A stretch of DNA of 64,000 nt from Streptomyces melanogenes (GCF_014649795.1 NZ_BMTS01000014.1:124001-188000); one strand, 5' to 3'; counted from the stretch's first letter, positions 50,622-57,547 are shown. Notes: a model not told the origin generated them from the sequence alone. Numbers and translations: made by a program.

Positions 50622-50691
50622 GCCCCTACCCCGCATGGGGAGGCGAACCGGTTCGATTCCGGATAGGGGCACTGTGGCCTGCCCAGGTCAC
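50622..50691 (+). ncRNA. tRNA-like element 2 plus downstream hairpin
   Basis: Acceptor GCCCCTA/TAGGGGC (7 bp; 50622-50628, 50664-50670), D-like hairpin CCCC-GCAT-GGGG, T-arm CCGG/CCGG with loop TTCGATT and C61. No anticodon arm; only 49 nt in all. Discriminator A50671 follows. A 7-bp hairpin GTGGCCT-GCCC-AGGTCAC (50674-50691) comes next. A perfect 14-bp palindrome CTGATTTAAATCAG abuts its 5' end (50609-50622). Confidence 0.6.
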
Positions 50692-50711
50692 GCGAGAGAA
50701 GAAGGAGAAGG

Positions 50712-51194
50712 ATGAACACTGACGACTTAAGGTTCGGCAACCTCAAGCACATGCAGACCGCATGGAGCGAAAGGACTCCGGGTGTGGCGCATGCCTCGTG
50801 GTCAGGCCACCTCACCGCATGTGGGGTACCAGTGATCAAGGCCAAGCCTGTCAATGACTCGCACCCTCGTGACATCACGTGTGCGGAGTGTGGTGCAACG
50901 GCAGTTTTCGACCTGAATACTGCAAGAGGCGGGGCCAGGGCCGTTACTGAGAAGTATGAGGCCAGGGGTGCCATCACGCATTCCTTCGCATTGAGCTTTC
51001 GAGAGGAGGCCCTTGCGGCTATCGCCCCGAAGGCTTTTGAGATGCGCAGGAACGGTGACTCGTGGAACAAGATCACCACGGATTTCCTGATGATTGCCGC
51101 ACCGGGCGAGGACGGCACGTCGACATTTGTCGGAAAGGTCGGCCTGGCCGTGATTGAGGGCCTGGAAAAGTCCGAGTATCAAGGGGGTTACTGA
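50712..51194 (+). CDS. Hypothetical prophage protein (160 aa)
   Basis: 160 residues. It contains CxxC (DITCAECGATAVFDLNTARG) that could form half of a zinc knuckle together with the upstream TACG cysteine, then a helical part. AAGGAGAAGG precedes the ATG. The stop overlaps the next start (TGATG), so three genes (50712-51813) form one coupled block between tRNA-like elements 2 and 3. Confidence 0.7.
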   Translation: MNTDDLRFGNLKHMQTAWSERTPGVAHASWSGHLTACGVPVIKAKPVNDSHPRDITCAECGATAVFDLNTARGGARAVTEKYEARGAITHSFALSFREEALAAIAPKAFEMRRNGDSWNKITTDFLMIAAPGEDGTSTFVGKVGLAVIEGLEKSEYQGGY

Positions 51195-51481
51195 TGTGGG
51201 TTCGATATCACGGTCGTGATGTCCATCCCGCTGAGCCCTTGAACGAGATGGCGGTAGAGCTGAAAGAGCGCCGGGTTGAATACCGTCTGCTCATCGGCCT
51301 CGGTGCCCTTCTCGTCACCTCGGGTGTGTGGGCTGAACGAATGCTGATCTCCTACGACAGTGATCGGAGATTCTTCGTGGCGGATGTGATTCCGTTCGGA
51401 GAGTCCGATTGGCGGCAAGTGGGATTTCTGCCCCCAACATCAAATGCGCGCTACTTCGCGCAGCGAACCTTCGAGAAGTAG
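51194..51481 (+). CDS. Hypothetical prophage protein (95 aa)
   Basis: 95 residues (MWVRYHGRDVHPAEPLNEMA onward), soluble, with a weakly hydrophobic middle (LLIGLGALLVTSGVWAERML). Start overlaps the previous stop by one base. No family recognised. Confidence 0.66.
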   Translation: MWVRYHGRDVHPAEPLNEMAVELKERRVEYRLLIGLGALLVTSGVWAERMLISYDSDRRFFVADVIPFGESDWRQVGFLPPTSNARYFAQRTFEK

Positions 51482-51489
51482 GGGGATCG

Positions 51490-51813
51490 GTGCGTACACA
51501 GCAGATCAGTCCCAGGTCTCTCGTACTCAGTGAAGATCTCGGGTGGAACTGCACGGTTCAGGTTCACATGGACCGGCGTGGCTCACTCGTCTCCCAAAGC
51601 GATGTGACGTTCTGGATCAGGGACAAGCCATTCGACGGCGGCCCCTGCCCAGCAATGCCCGGAGATCATTGGGACATCGGACTCATGCGGGTCACGTGGT
51701 GGCTCTCCGGCAATGTGAAGTACCGAGCGAACATCGTGCTGCCCAAGCACGGATACTCCCCGCTCTATTGCACCGGCCAGCCCGGATGCAACTGTGAAGT
51801 ACACGCGAGTTAG
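51490..51813 (+). CDS. Hypothetical prophage protein (107 aa)
   Basis: 107 residues from GTG 51490 with AGGGGGATCG directly upstream. Beta-rich (WNCTVQVHMDRRGSLVSQSD; WWLSGNVKYRANIVLPKHGY), ending in a Cys cluster YCTGQPGCNCEVHAS. No family recognised. tRNA-like element 3 begins 13 nt after its stop. Confidence 0.66.
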   Translation: MRTQQISPRSLVLSEDLGWNCTVQVHMDRRGSLVSQSDVTFWIRDKPFDGGPCPAMPGDHWDIGLMRVTWWLSGNVKYRANIVLPKHGYSPLYCTGQPGCNCEVHAS

Positions 51814-51826
51814 ATAAATACTCGCA

Positions 51827-51893
51827 GCCCCCCTAGGTGGATCAGGCCGGTTGCAAATACCGGCCGGGGCACAATGCTGCCTTCTTCAGGCAG
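51827..51893 (+). ncRNA. tRNA-like element 3 plus downstream hairpin
   Basis: Acceptor GCCCC/GGGGC (5 bp; 51827-51831, 51866-51870) continuous with a 7-bp T-arm (GGCCGGT/ACCGGCC) and loop TGCAAAT, giving the same 12-bp total as in a tRNA. The middle is reduced to about 13 nt. Discriminator A51871. A 6-bp hairpin CTGCCT-N5-AGGCAG (51877-51893) follows, then a GA-rich ribosome site. Confidence 0.55.
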
Positions 51894-51916
51894 TAGAGAG
51901 AGAAAAGGAGAAGGTC

Positions 51917-52093
51917 ATGCGATGTGGACCCTGCGCAATGGAGGGAACCACTACCGCTGCCGTAGGTCTGCTCAGCATGACCTTCGGCAGCGTGGCCGAG
52001 ACCGGAATGTGTCAACGCCATGGAAAGGTCTTCTGGGACTTCTTCATGGAGGCATTCGGCTCGGTCGCCGTGATCGACGGAGAGGAACAATGA
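51917..52093 (+). CDS. Small Cys-containing prophage protein (58 aa)
   Basis: 58 residues (MRCGPCAMEGTTTAAVGLLS onward) with an N-terminal CGPC motif resembling a thioredoxin-like or zinc-binding pair, and a further Cys-x-x-His (CQRH). AAAAGGAGAAGG precedes the ATG. The stop overlaps the ATPase start as ATGA. Confidence 0.66.
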   Translation: MRCGPCAMEGTTTAAVGLLSMTFGSVAETGMCQRHGKVFWDFFMEAFGSVAVIDGEEQ

Positions 52094-53370
52094 ACGGATC
52101 GCGGGACGTAGAACTCTACGGACCCATCGGTGATGCTGTGAAGCGCATCGCTCCGTATGTGGAAACGGATCCCGTCGGCATCTATGCGGCATGCCTGTCC
52201 ATGTGGTCAATGGCCATCGGGAACAGGGTCTTCATGGATGCTGGCCGACGGCGTAGCCCCCTTGTGTCCACGGCCCTCGTGGCTGACACGGGTACAGGTA
52301 AGGGCGTGTCGCTTGAGGCATCTCGACACATCATGGCCGAGTCAATCGGCCGTGACATCGAGCTGCGGGAGACCTCCGGCCTGACATCTGGTGCCGCCCT
52401 GGTGGACCACGTGTACAGGCAGATGGTCAAGACGGAGGAAGCCTACGGAATTGCTGACACCCGGGTCCTGGTCATCGAGGAGGAGTGGCGGGAGATCCTT
52501 GAACGGACCTCTCGGGACTCGTCTTTCACGTCCAAGATCCGGCACTGCTGGGACTGTGCCACTCTGCGGAACACGACGAAGAAGAAGTCCGAGAACGACG
52601 TCCCCCAGGAAGTGCGTAACGCGCGGGTGGTCTTCCACACGCACATCACGCCCTCCGACTGGAGGAAGTTCGTCAGCTTCACGGACGCGGCGGGCGGGTC
52701 CTTCAACAGGATCCTGCCCATCGCCCTGGATGACGTGCCGCTTTTGCGGAAGCGCAAGCTTCCCCCTGTGGACACCACGCGCCTGATAGACGCGTGGGAC
52801 TGGGCCTCAAGCGAACGACACGTCATGCAGCTCACGACCAGCGCGGACAACCTCAACTGGGTATTGCGCCGGGGGGAGCGGGTTCTTCTGAAGGCTCTGC
52901 CTGCACATCAGGGGGACTTCGTTGCCCGAACTGCCGAGCAGACCACGCGTGTTGCGGCTCTGCTCGCGACGTCGGAGGGCACGGACCGTATTACGCGGGC
53001 CCACATGAACGCCGCCGTCACCTTCGTGCGGCACAGCGTGAGAACCGTCCTCGACCTGACGAAGGACGGGCCTGGCAAAAAGGCGAAGGCGACACCGGAA
53101 GACCGGGTGCTGGCCGAGCTGGGCAGGCATCCCGGAGGGATGCGCTCAGCCGTCTTGCAGCGGGCCTCGGGGGCACTTGCTCACGACCTCCAGAGCATGG
53201 AGGAGCGCGGTCTCATCATGCATCGCGAGATCAAGGACGGCCCTGGGCGACCGGTGAAGCTGTATCAGCTCATCGGCAAGTCCGGTCTGCTCCCGCGGCC
53301 GGCCCCGGGCAAAGCCATGCCCTCTGCCGGGTCCGTAAACCCGTTCCTGATGGCGCTTCAAAGCGCCTGA
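52090..53370 (+). CDS. Phage AAA-type ATPase (DUF3987-like), probable replication protein
   Basis: 426 residues. Walker A-like ADTGTGKGVS near residue 66, Walker B-like RVLVIEEEW near residue 129, and a possible sensor region (RVVFHTHITPSDWRKFVS, then GGSFNRILPIALDD). This resembles DUF3987/YfjI-type ATPases of phages and plasmids, often helicase-like proteins in replication. The C-terminus (about 340-405) is a winged helix (GMRSAVLQRASGALAHDLQS, then MEERGLIMHREIKDGPGRPV). Largest gene of the early operon. The exact role, helicase or loader, is inference. Confidence 0.75.
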   Translation: MNGSRDVELYGPIGDAVKRIAPYVETDPVGIYAACLSMWSMAIGNRVFMDAGRRRSPLVSTALVADTGTGKGVSLEASRHIMAESIGRDIELRETSGLTSGAALVDHVYRQMVKTEEAYGIADTRVLVIEEEWREILERTSRDSSFTSKIRHCWDCATLRNTTKKKSENDVPQEVRNARVVFHTHITPSDWRKFVSFTDAAGGSFNRILPIALDDVPLLRKRKLPPVDTTRLIDAWDWASSERHVMQLTTSADNLNWVLRRGERVLLKALPAHQGDFVARTAEQTTRVAALLATSEGTDRITRAHMNAAVTFVRHSVRTVLDLTKDGPGKKAKATPEDRVLAELGRHPGGMRSAVLQRASGALAHDLQSMEERGLIMHREIKDGPGRPVKLYQLIGKSGLLPRPAPGKAMPSAGSVNPFLMALQSA

Positions 53371-53385
53371 CCTCTCCGTGGTCAC

Positions 53386-53412
53386 ACCGTACCCCCGCCG
53401 AGGGGTAGCGGT
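53386..53412 (+). ncRNA. Intergenic hairpin between ATPase and acidic-protein genes
   Basis: ACCG-TACCCC, loop CGCCGA, GGGGTA, bulged G, CGGT: 10 bp, starting 15 nt after the ATPase stop and ending before an AATAGGGAG ribosome site. It occupies the one early-operon gap that has neither a hammerhead nor a tRNA-like element nor the large element at 54581. Confidence 0.5.
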
Positions 53413-53439
53413 ATTCAGTATAAGAAATAGGGAGAACAC

Positions 53440-54075
53440 ATGCTGTACAAGGCGCCGACAGGCAAGGTGCATTCGTCGCTGACGGATCACGACCTGTGTG
53501 TCTTCGTTCGCAACAACGCGAAGACGGACTTCGCGGGAGCGGAAGAACTCCCGATCGGTGACTACCAGCCCGGGGACGACTGCGTCAACTGCGCAGAGGG
53601 AATCCGGCAGGAAGTCAAGGTCGAGAACCGAAGGGCTCACCCTGACCTCGGCACCGATGCTGTGGAAAAGGGAGGCCTCCCGTCAGCCGTCAGCGATGAG
53701 CCGGACGACGAGGAAGACGACTGGGAGGACGAGAGTGAATATGTCGTCGACCCCGAAAAGAAGGCTGCCGTAGAGGCCGAAATGGGCCTCTTGGATGCCG
53801 AGGAAGCAATGGAGAACTGGACCTACATCGCATCGCGGTCGAGGTCCGAACACGGGCGCACCTTCTGGAACGACAAGGTCGCGGCGCTGAGGGCTGCCAT
53901 CGAATTTGTTCCCGGCCAGGACGAGCAGGCTACTGAGCCTCCTGCCGAAGACGATGTCCCCTCAGCAGAGGAAGAGGCAGAGGTGACTTCGGAACTGCCC
54001 TTCATTGAGGAACCTGAGAAGAAGACCCCGGCCCGCCGACGTACGGCGAAGAAGCCGGAACCCGTAAAGGCCTAG
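53440..54075 (+). CDS. Acidic hypothetical prophage protein (211 aa)
   Basis: 211 residues. The first 55 contain a small domain with CVNC; then a strongly acidic stretch (DEPDDEEDDWEDESEYVVDP), a helical region, another acidic stretch, and a basic tail (KKTPARRRTAKKPEPVKA). The charge pattern suggests a DNA mimic or a protein-protein adaptor. No family recognised. Coupled to nothing; tRNA-like element 4 follows 6 nt after the stop. Confidence 0.7.
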   Translation: MLYKAPTGKVHSSLTDHDLCVFVRNNAKTDFAGAEELPIGDYQPGDDCVNCAEGIRQEVKVENRRAHPDLGTDAVEKGGLPSAVSDEPDDEEDDWEDESEYVVDPEKKAAVEAEMGLLDAEEAMENWTYIASRSRSEHGRTFWNDKVAALRAAIEFVPGQDEQATEPPAEDDVPSAEEEAEVTSELPFIEEPEKKTPARRRTAKKPEPVKA

Positions 54076-54081
54076 TGATCA

Positions 54082-54147
54082 GCCCGCCTAGCTTGGGTGA
54101 ACCGGGGTGCAAATCCCCGGCGGGCACCATGCCGGAAAACTCCGGCA
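54082..54147 (+). ncRNA. tRNA-like element 4 with ACCA 3' end, plus downstream hairpin
   Basis: Acceptor GCCCG/CGGGC (54082-54086, 54121-54125), T-arm CCGGGG/CCCCGG with loop TGCAAAT (54102-54120), and a short D-like part. The acceptor is followed by ACCA (54126-54129), exactly a discriminator base and CCA as in mature tRNA. A 7-bp hairpin TGCCGGA-AAAC-TCCGGCA (54130-54147) follows. No anticodon arm. Confidence 0.6.
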
Positions 54148-54173
54148 GCAGATAGAAGGACAGGGAGACGAAG

Positions 54174-54575
54174 ATGGCTAGGAACGTGCGTCAGGTCATC
54201 GACTACACGGACGACATGACAGGCAAGGGCCTGGAAGAACAGTTCGTTGACGAACGCTTCTCGTTCTCAATCGACGGCGCTCACTTCAGCCTTGACACAC
54301 ACTGCGAGACGGCAAACAAGATCAGAGAGCTGCTCGCCCTTGCGGCGGCCCATGCCGAAATCGATTACTACCGGACCAAGCCCCAGGCTCCGACCGTGAA
54401 GCCGAAGAGGAAGAGCAACCCGGAACGCGACCGGCTTTTGAAGAAGATCCGTCACTGGGCCAACGAGAACAACTTTGACTGCAAGGAAACAGGCAAGATC
54501 CCGGACCGGATCATCGAAGCCTACAAGTCCTCGAATCCCGGCGTGGATATGAGTGTCTACACGATGACTGCCTAA
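54174..54575 (+). CDS. Lsr2-like prophage protein with altered DNA-binding motif
   Basis: 133 residues. The N-terminal Lsr2 dimerisation region is clear (RQVIDYTDDMTGKGLEEQFV, then SFSIDGAHFSLDTHCETANK). The C-terminal region follows Lsr2 spacing (IRHWANENNFDCKETGKIPD, then RIIEAYKSS), but the conserved RGR hook is replaced by TGK. It may dimerise with host or prophage Lsr2 yet bind DNA poorly, which would make it an antagonist of silencing; this is inference. A good AGGGAG site precedes the ATG. Confidence 0.85.
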   Translation: MARNVRQVIDYTDDMTGKGLEEQFVDERFSFSIDGAHFSLDTHCETANKIRELLALAAAHAEIDYYRTKPQAPTVKPKRKSNPERDRLLKKIRHWANENNFDCKETGKIPDRIIEAYKSSNPGVDMSVYTMTA

Positions 54576-54580
54576 TAGTC

Positions 54581-54652
54581 GGCCTCGATAGGGGCGCGGT
54601 CACCCAGTGGGGTGGTCGCGCCCTTTGTCGTGGCCGCCTATCGGAGACGGCC
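54581..54652 (+). ncRNA. Large structured intergenic RNA element of unknown class
   Basis: Outer helix GGCC/GGCC (54581-54584, 54649-54652), a second helix TCGATAGG/CCTATCGA with one bulged G (54585-54592, 54637-54645), then a 13-bp hairpin (GGCGCGGTCACCC/GGGTGGTCGCGCC, 54593-54622). A 14-nt strand containing a third GGCC (54632-54635) sits between the hairpin and the helix and could swap partners. It lacks a CUGAUGA box and a T-arm, so it is neither a hammerhead nor tRNA-like. Confidence 0.55.
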
Positions 54653-54669
54653 AAGAAGAGAGGCAGGCC

Positions 54670-55170
54670 ATGGGAACGTGGGGATACGAAGTATGGAGAT
54701 GTACGACCGGATACACACGGCCGTACGAGCATGACGGGAGCTGCGGTAGCTGGGAGCGGGATTCCATGGTTTGGAATTCCGGCTGGTTCACCGCGATTCA
54801 GAAGGCTTCCACCCACGCGCACGCCTTCGTGCAGCGCGTCAACACCGTCAACCGCTCGACGGACACCATCTTCGAGCATGTAGAGGGCGGCGGGCTGTGC
54901 AAGGGGTGCTGGAAGCAGCACGAGAACACGCACGCCGATCACGTCCTGGACGAGCTCGGCGTGTGCCTGCCCTGCGTCGAGGCACAGCAGCGGCGCGGGC
55001 CACTCACCCGGACACCTTCCGGGCGGGAGTTCATGTGTGAGCCCTGCCGGGACGACGCTCGGAGCATGCACGTTGTGCTGGCGTACATCGAGGGCAGGGA
55101 CCCGAACCCGCGCCTGTACCGGCCTGAGTTCGACATCGCCCGGGAGGATGCGGAGACAGCGAGTGAGTGA
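54670..55170 (+). CDS. Cys-rich hypothetical prophage protein (166 aa)
   Basis: 166 residues with three CxxC pairs (GLCKGCWKQHENTHADHV; VCLPCVEAQQRRG; FMCEPCRDDARSM), so probably a zinc-binding protein of ribbon type. The N-terminus is Trp/Tyr-rich (MGTWGYEVWRCTTGYTRPYE). AGGCAGGCC precedes the ATG. Overlaps the next gene by 8 nt. Confidence 0.7.
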   Translation: MGTWGYEVWRCTTGYTRPYEHDGSCGSWERDSMVWNSGWFTAIQKASTHAHAFVQRVNTVNRSTDTIFEHVEGGGLCKGCWKQHENTHADHVLDELGVCLPCVEAQQRRGPLTRTPSGREFMCEPCRDDARSMHVVLAYIEGRDPNPRLYRPEFDIAREDAETASE

Positions 55171-55771
55171 GGAGCCAACAGCCCACACCGTCGTCCAGTT
55201 CCTCGCGGACAGCGGGACACCGGTCCGGGCGACCACCCTTCTGCGGGCGACAGGTCTGAGGGCGAAGGACCTGTTAGACCTGGAGAGCCAGGGCGTGATC
55301 TTGGGCGAGCTGGTGTACGCCGATGGGCCTGGTCGGCTTGTCCGTCTGTACCGGCTGCCGTGCGCGCCGCTCGATCCTGTGGCGGTCCGGGCTTATACGG
55401 TCTCCAAAGGGCTCTGTGAGGCGGATAGCCCTGCTCCTGTGGGGCCTCCGGAGTTCCGGGCCTACGAGTCCCATCTGCAACACCTGGACCGCCTTGCTCA
55501 AGCACAGAGGGCACGTGAGATGAGGCAGGCCGCTGATACTCGGCGGCAGCACCGCAGGGACCTCGTGGCGAGCTGGCCAAGCAAGAGGATCCCGCGCATC
55601 CGCGCGTGGGCCGAGAAGCAGAGGCTTGACGTGGGCACCCGGGGCCGCTTGCCGCAGTGGGTTGTCGACAAGTACGACCAGGAGGTAGACGACCAAGCAG
55701 AGCTTCAGTCCTTACTGAAGAGCCTGGGGCTATCCGATGAGGGCAACGAACGGGATGGTGCCGATGCCTAA
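55163..55771 (+). CDS. Prophage protein with winged helix and C-terminal Lsr2-type DNA-binding domain
   Basis: 202 residues from GTG 55163 (GGAG 7-8 nt upstream, overlapping the previous stop). Residues 1-60 look like a winged helix (VQFLADSGTPVRATTLLRAT, then LESQGVILGELVYADGPGRL). Near residue 145 an Lsr2 C-terminal domain appears (IPRIRAWAEKQRLDVGTRGR, then LPQWVVDKYDQ) with RGR intact. No Lsr2 dimerisation domain. It is the third Lsr2-domain protein of the prophage. Confidence 0.78.
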   Translation: MSEEPTAHTVVQFLADSGTPVRATTLLRATGLRAKDLLDLESQGVILGELVYADGPGRLVRLYRLPCAPLDPVAVRAYTVSKGLCEADSPAPVGPPEFRAYESHLQHLDRLAQAQRAREMRQAADTRRQHRRDLVASWPSKRIPRIRAWAEKQRLDVGTRGRLPQWVVDKYDQEVDDQAELQSLLKSLGLSDEGNERDGADA

Positions 55772-56108
55772 CAGACAGGGCACCCGCTCGAACGAGTACA
55801 TGCTCAACGGGCGTCACATCGTGGTTCGAAACCACGACGGCAGGACCGTAGGCGTTGAGATGGATGGGCAGGAGGTTGCTAGAGGCCGAGAGTCCTACAT
55901 GGCGGAGATCATCACGCGGGTGCTTTTCGAGGCCGGCCAGGAGGGCAACGCCATACGCCTAGGGTCGACCACTGCGTGGTTGTCGCCGGTCGTCGTCAAC
56001 CGGGATGACCTGTGGTGCCTGGTCTTCCGCAACGGATACGGCGCCCGCTCGCACCTCATCACAGACCTCGACCAGATACAGAAGCTCCTCGACGACGTGA
56101 ACCGGTAG
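55764..56108 (+). CDS. Hypothetical prophage protein (114 aa), last gene of early operon
   Basis: About 114 residues (MPNRQGTRSNEYMLNGRHIV onward). The start is uncertain: 55764 gives an 8-nt overlap with the upstream gene, while ATGs at 55755 and 55737 are also open. Small alpha/beta protein, no family recognised. It ends at a strong terminator shared with the convergent lysis and tail genes. Confidence 0.68.
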   Translation: MPNRQGTRSNEYMLNGRHIVVRNHDGRTVGVEMDGQEVARGRESYMAEIITRVLFEAGQEGNAIRLGSTTAWLSPVVVNRDDLWCLVFRNGYGARSHLITDLDQIQKLLDDVNR

Positions 56109-56118
56109 AACGCAGAAA

Positions 56119-56157
56119 AGCCCCCAAGGCACGCCGTAATGGCACGCCTTGGGGGCT
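56119..56157. terminator. Bidirectional terminator between early operon and lysis/tail module
   Basis: AGCCCCCAAGGC (56119-56130) pairs with GCCTTGGGGGCT (56146-56157), a perfect 12-bp stem flanked by AAAA on the left and TCTGTTTT on the right, so it works on both strands. Confidence 0.9.
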
Positions 56158-56163
56158 TCTGTT

Positions 56164-56385
56164 TTAGGGAAGAGGAATGGGCTCGTTGGTGGTAGTGGGC
56201 TCCTGAGCCGCTGCTGTGGTCTTGCTGTCCTCGGTGCGCTGGACGGCTTCACCGGTACCGAGGATGGCCGCAGCCAGGCCGAGGATCAGTGCCGAGGGGA
56301 GATCAGGCACGTAGTGCACGACCAGGGCGAGGGCCGCGACTAGGACGGCGTAGAGGCGTGCGGGGTGCTGCTTGATGAACTGCAA
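56164..56385 (-). CDS. Phage holin
   Basis: 73 residues. Two short hydrophobic segments (LYAVLVAALALVVHYVPD; ALILGLAAAILGTGEAV) and a hydrophilic Thr/Glu/Pro tail: the size and pattern of actinophage holins. It starts with TTG and AAAGG upstream. It lies directly after the endolysin gene in the lysis cassette and would form the membrane lesion that releases or activates the lysin. Confidence 0.82.
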   Translation of the reverse strand: MQFIKQHPARLYAVLVAALALVVHYVPDLPSALILGLAAAILGTGEAVQRTEDSKTTAAAQEPTTTNEPIPLP

Positions 56386-56430
56386 GAAGAACCTTTGCTG
56401 TTGAGGGAACAGGGATGGGAAACGGGTGGG

Positions 56431-57261
56431 CTAAACGGCGGGGACCTTGAGGGCGTCCCAGGATGCACGGCCCGGCCAGCCGTCGGCGTCGCTCCCGGCA
56501 TAACCAAGGTGGCGCTGCCACTTTGCGTACGAGCGCTGGTCGGCAGCAGTCCACTGCGGGCCGGGACCGTCCTCGTAGGCGGAGCAGCCCTCAGAAACCA
56601 GACGCTTGCCCATGGCGGTGATCAGCGCGGAGCGCGGTTCGCCCTTGAACCAGGCAGGCCCCGGAAACTCTGCGTACCGAGCACCGGTGCCCGTGGAGCC
56701 GCCACTGGGGATGTCTGCCTCGCTCGCCTCCTGGCCGAAGTAGACGACACCCGCGCGACCCTTCCAAGCCGGATCGGCCACTACCACCCCCTCGGGAAAG
56801 TCCGGGATGCCGTACCCGTAGATCCACGCACTCTTGCGGGGACGCTGACGCAGGTACACGCCGTCCCCCTCAGCGCTGCCGTTGGTGTTGGTGTTGCCTT
56901 CGATGGTGAAGATGGTGTCCGCGTTGTAGGCGTAGACGATGCCGGTGTGCACGCTGCCCTGCGGGCCGTAGAAGGCCTGGCCGCCGATGATGGGGTACTC
57001 GCTGAACCGGCCGCGCCGCTGGAACCAGGCAACTCCCTCAGAGCAGGAAGCGGTTCGCGGGTACAGGGCTGCCGCGCCCGCCTTCAGGGCTACCCATGAG
57101 GTGAAGACGGCGCACCACGGCTCTTCGTCGTCACTGACCCAGCCAAGCCCAGGAACTTCATGGGCGTACTTTTCCTTGTTGTTCCAATGGCCATTACTGC
57201 GGCCTTCGCGATATCCCTCCTCGGCCTTGGCGATGCGGATGACGTCCTTAGCGACGGACAA
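56431..57261 (-). CDS. Endolysin: CHAP-type amidase/peptidase with C-terminal peptidoglycan-binding module
   Basis: 276 residues. The N-terminal CHAP domain has catalytic Cys (EEPWCAVFTSW, about residue 50) and His (GSVHTGIVYAYN, about 105). The C-terminal module (FPGPAWFKGEPRSALITAMG, then WQRHLGYAGSDADGWPGRAS) is the cell-wall-targeting repeat common in Streptomyces phage lysins. TTG start with AGAGGAAG upstream. It cleaves peptidoglycan at the end of the lytic cycle. Preceded by a terminator at 57294-57311. Confidence 0.9.
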   Translation of the reverse strand: MSVAKDVIRIAKAEEGYREGRSNGHWNNKEKYAHEVPGLGWVSDDEEPWCAVFTSWVALKAGAAALYPRTASCSEGVAWFQRRGRFSEYPIIGGQAFYGPQGSVHTGIVYAYNADTIFTIEGNTNTNGSAEGDGVYLRQRPRKSAWIYGYGIPDFPEGVVVADPAWKGRAGVVYFGQEASEADIPSGGSTGTGARYAEFPGPAWFKGEPRSALITAMGKRLVSEGCSAYEDGPGPQWTAADQRSYAKWQRHLGYAGSDADGWPGRASWDALKVPAV

Positions 57262-57293
57262 GTGTTTCTTCCTCTGTTCGGTGACATGAAAAA

Positions 57294-57311
57294 GGCCCGC
57301 TATAGCGGGCC
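57294..57311 (-). terminator. Terminator upstream of the endolysin gene
   Basis: GGCCCGC, loop TATA, GCGGGCC, followed on the minus strand by TTTTT. It lies between the small membrane protein gene (stop 57332) and the endolysin start (57261). It would end or attenuate the tail transcript before the lysis genes. Confidence 0.85.
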
Positions 57312-57331
57312 GTTGTGTGTTGCGGTGGGGG

Positions 57332-57547
57332 TTAGCTGCGTGCGATCTGAACGAGGGCTACAAGCGCGGATGCCGTCGATGTAACGACCGATGCGGAGAT
57401 GGCGTACTTCCATCGTTCGACGCCTCGGATACGTGTCTCATGGTCGTCAAGCCGGTTGGCATTACCGTCCATGGTCTGACCGATCCTCTGTACCTCGATC
57501 GACAGCGTCCTGAGTTCCAGGTAGATATCGCGTGCGGTAATCGTCAC
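57332..57547 (-). CDS. Small phage membrane protein, holin/XhlA-like
   Basis: 71 residues. A hydrophilic, coiled-coil-like N-terminus (ELRTLSIEVQRIGQTMDGNA, then ANRLDDHETRIRGVERWKYA) and one C-terminal membrane helix (SASVVTSTASALVALVQIA). This topology is that of XhlA-type haemolysins or spanin-like accessory lysis proteins. GTG start with a weak site. Confidence 0.68.
   Translation of the reverse strand: MTITARDIYLELRTLSIEVQRIGQTMDGNANRLDDHETRIRGVERWKYAISASVVTSTASALVALVQIARS

Noticed and set aside
49841..54147. HDV-like ribozymes (helix, inner hairpin, then a following hairpin as P4)
   Set aside because: The topology was tempting, but no P2 partner strand is found after the downstream hairpin, which runs straight into purine-rich ribosome sites, and the inner loop is a tRNA T-loop.
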